From Streptomyces sp. WAC05374 (GTDB lineage: Bacteria > Actinomycetota > Actinomycetes > Streptomycetales > Streptomycetaceae), in assembly GCF_004353505.1 (NCBI RefSeq), contig NZ_SMNQ01000013.1:1-64000 (forward strand): 64,000 nt of DNA. The letters are read 5' to 3'. Both the position numbers and the translations under genes were made by a program. The notes under the pieces were generated by a model, which saw only the letters and a program-made list of their open reading frames with translations, was not told the DNA's origin and did not search any database. Below, in pieces: positions 59,590-64,000 of this stretch; positions within the stretch are counted from its first letter, which is position 1, and each line of letters begins with the position of its first letter.

Positions 59590-60909
59590 ATGAACCAGCA
59601 TCGCATCGTCGTCCTCGGGGCCGGTTACGCCGGGGCGTACGTGGCCGGGACGCTGGCACGGCGGCTGTCCTCCCGTGATGTGGGGATCACGGTGGTGAAC
59701 GCCGAGCCGGACTTCGTCCAGCGGCTGCGGCTCCACCAGTTCGCGGCCGGGCAGGAGATCGCGGCGCCGCCGCTCGCCGAGGTGTTCGGGGGCACGGGCA
59801 TCGACCTGCGCGTCGCCCGGGTCACCGCCGTCGACCCCGCGCGGCGGACCGTGGCGCTGGAGGACGGCCACGGTGGCGTCGAGCTCGGTTACGACACGCT
59901 GGTGGATGCGCTCGGCAGCCACGGTGCCGACCACGGCGTCCCCGGTGTGGCCGAGTACGCCTTCGACGTGAGCGTCCGTCCCTCCGCGCTGCGTCTGCGT
60001 GAGCGACTGGAGAGCCTGAGCGCCCGTGCGGGCGGCGGGGCAGGTGTGCTGGTGGTCGGCGACGGGCTGACCGGCATCGAGACCGCCACCGAGATCGCCG
60101 AGTCCCGGCCCGGGCTCGCGGTGACGCTGCTCGCCCGCGGCGAGCTGGGCGCCGCGCTGTCCGCCGGGGCCCGCGAGCATCTGCGCCAGGGCTGCGCGCG
60201 GCTCGGCGTCACCGTCCTGGAGCACGTCACCGTCGAGGCCGTCGAGGCGGACCGGGTGCGGTGCGCCGGAGGTGCGGCCCTGGCGTCCGACGCGACCGTG
60301 TGGACGGCGGGGTTCACGGCCGGACCGGTCGCCTCCACCTCCGGCCTGGAGGTCACCGAGCACGGCCGGATCGTCGTCGACCGCACCATGCGGTCGGTCA
60401 CGCACCCCGACATCTACGCCGTCGGCGACTGCGCGTACGCCATCGGCGACAACGGGCGGCCGCTGCCGATGTCCTGCGCGTCGGCCGGCTACACCGGCAG
60501 GCAGGCCACGGAGGCGATCGTGGCCCGTCTGACCGGCCGCGAGGTCCCGAACGTCAAGCTGGACTACCACGGCAACCACATCAGCCTCGGGCGGCGGGAC
60601 GGCATCCTGCAGTTGGTCGACGGCGAGGCGCGGGCGAAGCCCACGTATGTGGGCGGCCGGAAGGCCGCGCGGATCAAGGCGGGCATCGTCCGTATGTCAC
60701 TGTGGGGCACCGAGCACCCGACGTTCGGCATGCCGAAGCGCAAGCGCCGCCTGGCCTCCGCGCCGGACGCCGGGAACACGGTCCCTGCCCGGGAGGAGCC
60801 GCCGCACATGGCTGAGAACATCTGGGGCGTCGTGCACTCCGGGCGACCGTCGTCGGCCCTCGCGGGCGACCTGTCCAGGCGTACGAAGGAGGAGGGGACC
60901 GAGCGATGA
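59590..60909 (+). CDS. FAD/NAD(P)-dependent oxidoreductase, NDH-2-like
   Basis: About 439 residues from the ATG at 59590, with AGGAG 5-6 bases upstream. IVVLGAGYAGAYVAGTLARR is the FAD dinucleotide fold, VLVVGDGLTGIETATEIAE the NAD(P) fold, and THPDIYAVGDCAYA the second FAD motif. It resembles type II NADH dehydrogenases and related disulfide-oxidoreductase-fold enzymes. Its stop overlaps the sigma-factor start by 4 bp; ECF41-type sigma factors are known to sit next to oxidoreductase-type genes they control. Confidence 0.85.
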   Translation: MNQHRIVVLGAGYAGAYVAGTLARRLSSRDVGITVVNAEPDFVQRLRLHQFAAGQEIAAPPLAEVFGGTGIDLRVARVTAVDPARRTVALEDGHGGVELGYDTLVDALGSHGADHGVPGVAEYAFDVSVRPSALRLRERLESLSARAGGGAGVLVVGDGLTGIETATEIAESRPGLAVTLLARGELGAALSAGAREHLRQGCARLGVTVLEHVTVEAVEADRVRCAGGAALASDATVWTAGFTAGPVASTSGLEVTEHGRIVVDRTMRSVTHPDIYAVGDCAYAIGDNGRPLPMSCASAGYTGRQATEAIVARLTGREVPNVKLDYHGNHISLGRRDGILQLVDGEARAKPTYVGGRKAARIKAGIVRMSLWGTEHPTFGMPKRKRRLASAPDAGNTVPAREEPPHMAENIWGVVHSGRPSSALAGDLSRRTKEEGTER

Positions 60910-61832
60910 CCGACCACACCACCGACCCGGCGACGGAGGCCTTCGTCGCCCACCGCAACCTGCTCTTCACCGTCGCCTACGAGATGCTCGGATCGGCCGC
61001 CGACGCCGAGGACGTCCTCCAGGAGACCTGGCTGCGCTGGGCCCGGGTCGGCCTGGAGCGGGTCGACGACCCGCGGGCGTACCTCGTCCGGATCACGACC
61101 CGGCAGTCGCTCAACCGGCTGCGCGCCGTGAAGCGCCGCCGCGAGTCGTACGTCGGCCAGTGGCTGCCCGAGCCGCTGCTCACCACCCCGGACGTGGCCG
61201 AGGACGTCGAGCTCGCCGAGAGCATGTCGATGGCGATGATGCTCGTCCTGGAGAGCCTCACGCCGACCGAGAGAGCCGTCTTCGTCCTGCGGGAGGTCTT
61301 CGACGTCGAGTACGACGAGATCGCCGAGGCCGTCGGCAAGAGCCCCGACGCCGTGCGTCAGATCGCGCACCGCGCCCGGCGGCACGTCGGTGCCCGCCGT
61401 CCCCGCAGGACCGCTCCCGCGAGCGAGGCCCGGGCCGCCCTGGAGTCCTTCCGGCGCGCCATCGAGAGCGGGAACCCGCAGGACCTTCTCGACGTGCTCG
61501 CCCCCGACGTCGTCCTGCTCAGCGACGGCGGCGGCGTCAAACGGGCCGCGCTGCGCCCGGTCGTCGGCGCCGAGAAGCTCGTCCGCTTCTGGCTCGGCGG
61601 CTCCGCCAAGGTCGCGGAGACCATCACGTGGGAACCCACCGTCGTCAACGGCAGCCCCGCGCTCGCCATGCACGTGGGCGGGGAGCTCGACGGCGTCATG
61701 GCCGCCCGCGTCGTGGACGCCCGCATCACCGGCCTTTACTTCGTCCGCAACCCGGAGAAGCTGACCCACCTCACCTCCGGGACCCCGCTCACCCCCGCTG
61801 ACGCCGTCCGTTCGAACCATCCGACCTGCTGA
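60906..61832 (+). CDS. ECF41-type sigma factor (SigJ-like)
   Basis: 308 residues. Region 2 (AHRNLLFTVAYEMLGSAADA, EDVLQETWLRW) and region 4 (LTPTERAVFVLREVFDVEYD, EIAEAVGKSPDAVRQ) are followed by a SnoaL-like C-terminal domain. The group marks WLPEP, DGGG (LSDGGGVKRAA) and NPEKL are all present, as in ECF41, where the C-terminal extension modulates activity instead of a separate anti-sigma factor. Likely autoregulates the overlapping oxidoreductase gene. Confidence 0.9.
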   Translation: MTDHTTDPATEAFVAHRNLLFTVAYEMLGSAADAEDVLQETWLRWARVGLERVDDPRAYLVRITTRQSLNRLRAVKRRRESYVGQWLPEPLLTTPDVAEDVELAESMSMAMMLVLESLTPTERAVFVLREVFDVEYDEIAEAVGKSPDAVRQIAHRARRHVGARRPRRTAPASEARAALESFRRAIESGNPQDLLDVLAPDVVLLSDGGGVKRAALRPVVGAEKLVRFWLGGSAKVAETITWEPTVVNGSPALAMHVGGELDGVMAARVVDARITGLYFVRNPEKLTHLTSGTPLTPADAVRSNHPTC

Positions 61833-61943
61833 CCCGGTTCGCGCTCGGGATCACCTTCTGAGCGCCGCCCTTCCCGCGTTAACGCCATGATGCGGACAGG
61901 CACCGGACTGGCTGCCGCACACCACACATAGGGGGACCACACC

Positions 61944-62351
61944 ATGACCACCACGACGACGACGGCTGCACCACGCCGCCTCACCTTCCTCAGAACCGCG
62001 ATAGTCCTGCAGACCCTGACCCTCCTCTTCCAGGCGGTCACCGCGGGCATGCTGCTGACCTCGTCCCACGGCTACCTGATGCACGACGTCGGATCAAAGG
62101 TGATGTACGCGGCCGCCATGCTGTACCTGCTCGCCGCCGTCCTGGCCTGGCGCCCCGGCGGCGGATCACCCCGACCCGTCCTGTACGCCGCCGGCTTCCT
62201 CCTCCTCGCCTCGGCACAGGTCGCGCTGGGCGTCGCCCACGTGCCCTCGCTCCATGTCCCGCTGGGCGTGGTGATGTTCACCCTCAGCACCCTGGTCCTG
62301 GTCCGGACACTGTCCACGCGCGTGCCGCCGCGCCCCGCCGCTGGTTCGTGA
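61944..62351 (+). CDS. Small four-helix membrane protein
   Basis: 135 residues with about four transmembrane segments (AIVLQTLTLLFQAVTAGMLL, VMYAAAMLYLLAAVLAW, VLYAAGFLLLASAQVALGV, VPLGVVMFTLSTLVLV) and a Thr-rich N-terminus. AGGGGGA lies shortly before the ATG. No family recognised. Confidence 0.65.
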   Translation: MTTTTTTAAPRRLTFLRTAIVLQTLTLLFQAVTAGMLLTSSHGYLMHDVGSKVMYAAAMLYLLAAVLAWRPGGGSPRPVLYAAGFLLLASAQVALGVAHVPSLHVPLGVVMFTLSTLVLVRTLSTRVPPRPAAGS

Positions 62352-62399
62352 CCGCCCGATGAACCGCTACCGCGGGCGTTCTCGTCCTGTGCCTGGCGG

Positions 62400-63175
62400 T
62401 CAGGCCGTGCCGGTCTCCGCGCGGGTGGGGAGCCGCCCCGCTGCTTCGCGCCGGGACAGCCGCTGGTGTTCCCGGTCGGCCCAGCGGCGGACCCGGTCGG
62501 GTCGCAGGGGATGCCGTGGCCGACATGGAGCATGGTGGGGTTCAGGTCGAGCATCTTCCGCAGGCTGGCGAGGTTGTTCCGCGGGTCGTCGTGGAAGGGA
62601 GGGTTGGCGGGGCGGCCCCGCACGAGACCGAAGAGGGAGTTGGCGATCAGGTCGCCGGCGACCAGGTCTCCCTGGGCGGTGAGGACGGAGATCGATCCGG
62701 CGGTGTGTCCGGGGGTGGGCATGACGCGCGCGCTGATCCCGTAGTCCTCCAGGTCGGTCTCGCCGGTCACGAGGACGTCGGGTTCGAGCGGTTCCACCCG
62801 CATGTGCAGGTTCGTGTTCCTGGCCATCAGGCGGCCCATCAGCCCTGTGGGCAGGTAGGGTTCGCGGGCCCGGCCGGCGCGGTAGGGGCCGAGGTCGGCG
62901 ATGTGGCCCGCCACGGGAGCACCGGTCAGACGGTGCAGTTCGGCGGCGGAGCCGAAGTGGTCGATGTGGCCGTGGGTGATGACGATCAGCGACACGTCGG
63001 TGGGGTCCACCCCGTGGGCGGCGACCTGTTCGTAGATCCTTCGGCCGCTGCCCGGCGTTCCCGCGTCCACGATGACGGGCCGGCGGCCCAGCAACAGGTA
63101 CGCGTTGATGTGGTGCCTGCCCATGACCGGGATGGGGACGACCTTCGATCGGGACACGTTTCTCTCCTTGGGCAT
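62400..63175 (-). CDS. MBL-fold metallo-hydrolase, probable frameshift
   Basis: ATG at 63175. ITHGHIDHFG gives the HxHxDH metal motif, TPGHTAGSISVL and VAGDLIANS the next ligands, and LHVGHGIPCDP the last His. As written, the frame runs on to 62072 antisense to the membrane-protein gene. If one base is restored near 62500 the protein ends naturally at 62400 with DRVRRWADREHQRLSRRE and related text, the normal length of about 258 residues. I give the natural end. Substrate unknown. Confidence 0.75.
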
Positions 63176-63229
63176 GACTGTCTTCCGCCGCGCGGTGGTC
63201 CGCCGGCGGTCGGGGGAGTACGGCGGGGC

Positions 63230-64000
63230 TCAGCGGAAGCGGCGCCGGTACTGGGCGGGGGTGGTACGGAGACGGCGCCGGAAGGAACGGTGCAGGCTCT
63301 CCACCGAACCGAGGCCGCTGAGGGCGGCGATCTCGGGCAGGCCGTGAGCGCTGTCCTGGAGCAGTCGGCGGGCGGCCTCCAGCCGGACGGACTCGACGTA
63401 CGCGGCCGGGGTGGTTCCGGTGCGCGCACGGAACAGCCGGGAGAAGTGGCGCACACTCAGGTGCAACCGCGCGGCCAGGGCTTCGGCGGAGAGATCCTCG
63501 GTGAGGTGCTCACCGATCCACACGCGCAGGTCGTCCAGTTGGTCGCCGGGCGCGGCCGGAACGGTGAGCGGCACGCTGAACTGGCTCTGGCCGCCGGCGC
63601 GTTTGACGTACATGACCATCGTCCGGGCGGTGGCGAGGGCGAGTGCGGGTCCATGGTCCTCGGTGACCATGGCCAAGGCCATGTCCATCCCCGAGGCGAT
63701 GCCGGCGCAGGTCCACAGACGGCCTTCCCGGATGAAGATGGGATCGGCATCGACGGTGACGAGCGGGTGGTCGGCGGCCAGCCGCGCGGCCGTCCGCCAG
63801 TGGGTCGTGGCGGAGTGACCGTCCAGCAGACCCGCCGCGGCCAGCAGGTGAGCTCCCGAGCAGACGGACCCCAGCCGGTGGACGCCGGGTGCCGCTTCCC
63901 GCAGCCAGTCGATGACCCCGCGGTCGAGTACCGGCTCCACCTCGTGGTCGTGCACGCGGACGGCGCCCGACACGAGCAAGGTGTCCACGTCGCCGTTCAC
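63230..64000 (-). CDS. GlxA-family AraC-type regulator, cut by window end
   Basis: At least 256 residues; the N-terminus lies beyond base 64000. The DJ-1/PfpI-like domain (LGSVCSGAHLLAAAGLLDG, WTCAGIASGMDMALAMV) is followed by an AraC HTH pair (LSAEALAARLHLSVRHFSRL and LPEIAALSGLGSVESLHRSF, RTTPAQYRRRF). Divergence or regulation of the MBL gene downstream is possible: 54 bp separate its stop from that gene's start on the same strand. Confidence 0.88.
   Translation of the reverse strand: MNGDVDTLLVSGAVRVHDHEVEPVLDRGVIDWLREAAPGVHRLGSVCSGAHLLAAAGLLDGHSATTHWRTAARLAADHPLVTVDADPIFIREGRLWTCAGIASGMDMALAMVTEDHGPALALATARTMVMYVKRAGGQSQFSVPLTVPAAPGDQLDDLRVWIGEHLTEDLSAEALAARLHLSVRHFSRLFRARTGTTPAAYVESVRLEAARRLLQDSAHGLPEIAALSGLGSVESLHRSFRRRLRTTPAQYRRRFR

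Noticed and set aside
62072..62399. C-terminal extension of the MBL-fold protein
   Set aside because: The extension is Arg/Gly/Pro-rich and antisense to the membrane-protein gene, while a one-base shift restores a typical family C-terminus ending at 62400.

Overview
The window looks like Streptomyces DNA. Most of it is very GC-rich with strong G/C third-position bias, GTG starts are common, and it carries a WhiB protein, MmyB-type and other Streptomyces-style HTH regulators, a decayed telomere terminal-protein (tpg) gene and a Streptomyces-type ribosomal protein S2 sequence. Relaxase, replication-like genes, integrase, insertion-sequence pieces and the tpg remnant point to a linear plasmid or a chromosome-arm island. 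No tRNA, rRNA or CRISPR array was recognised.

Region 1 (about 0.1-11.5 kb): a lipoprotein and a small hypothetical gene, then a tightly packed reverse-strand mobilisation/replication block (relaxase, MobC, two small proteins, a DUF2637-like membrane protein with a 45-bp tandem repeat, WhiB, a zinc-finger protein and an HTH replication-initiator-like protein whose coding sequence contains five 12-bp iteron-like repeats). An XRE/MmyB-type regulator and a hotdog thioesterase lie on the forward strand.

Region 2 (about 11.5-44.5 kb): about 30 kb of almost continuously overlapping reverse-strand genes, read from a divergent regulatory gap at 42.4-42.5 kb. The set includes a HemC paralogue, a VanX-like dipeptidase, a PIG-L deacetylase, seven NUDIX domains in five genes, four kinase-fold phosphotransferase domains, five SAM-methyltransferase domains (some fused to each other or to NUDIX), MFS and ABC transporters, a KdsB-like CMP-sugar synthetase, an adenosylhomocysteinase-like protein, a sugar epimerase, a histidine phosphatase, two glycosyltransferase-like proteins, a carbamoyltransferase, a thymidylate-synthase homologue with the cytosine-specifying Asp, and a HAD phosphatase. 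It reads as an uncharacterised nucleotide/sugar-based small-molecule pathway, possibly a hydroxymethyl-cytosine-type nucleoside. A regulator and a TrmO-like gene sit on the other strand.

Region 3 (44.47-49.28 kb): a visibly lower-GC cassette bounded by 56-bp inverted repeats (3 mismatches). It encodes an alpha/beta-hydrolase, a caspase-like protease and a protein whose first ~258 residues are a nearly complete ribosomal protein S2, fused in frame to a beta-rich plus helical-repeat region. This is the best candidate for an undescribed system, plausibly a biological-conflict module.

Region 4 (49.3-59.3 kb): a graveyard of mobile and conflict genes: IS630 remnant, excisionase and tyrosine integrase with a strong terminator, a 180-bp direct repeat, MFS fragment, broken HTH gene and tpg, a REase-fold toxin remnant with possible immunity gene, an IS5-family element, an Rhs-GIY-YIG toxin remnant and a DsbA tail.

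Region 5 (59.6-64 kb): an FAD oxidoreductase overlapping an ECF41-type sigma factor, a small membrane protein, an MBL-fold hydrolase with a probable frameshift and a GlxA-type regulator cut by the window end.
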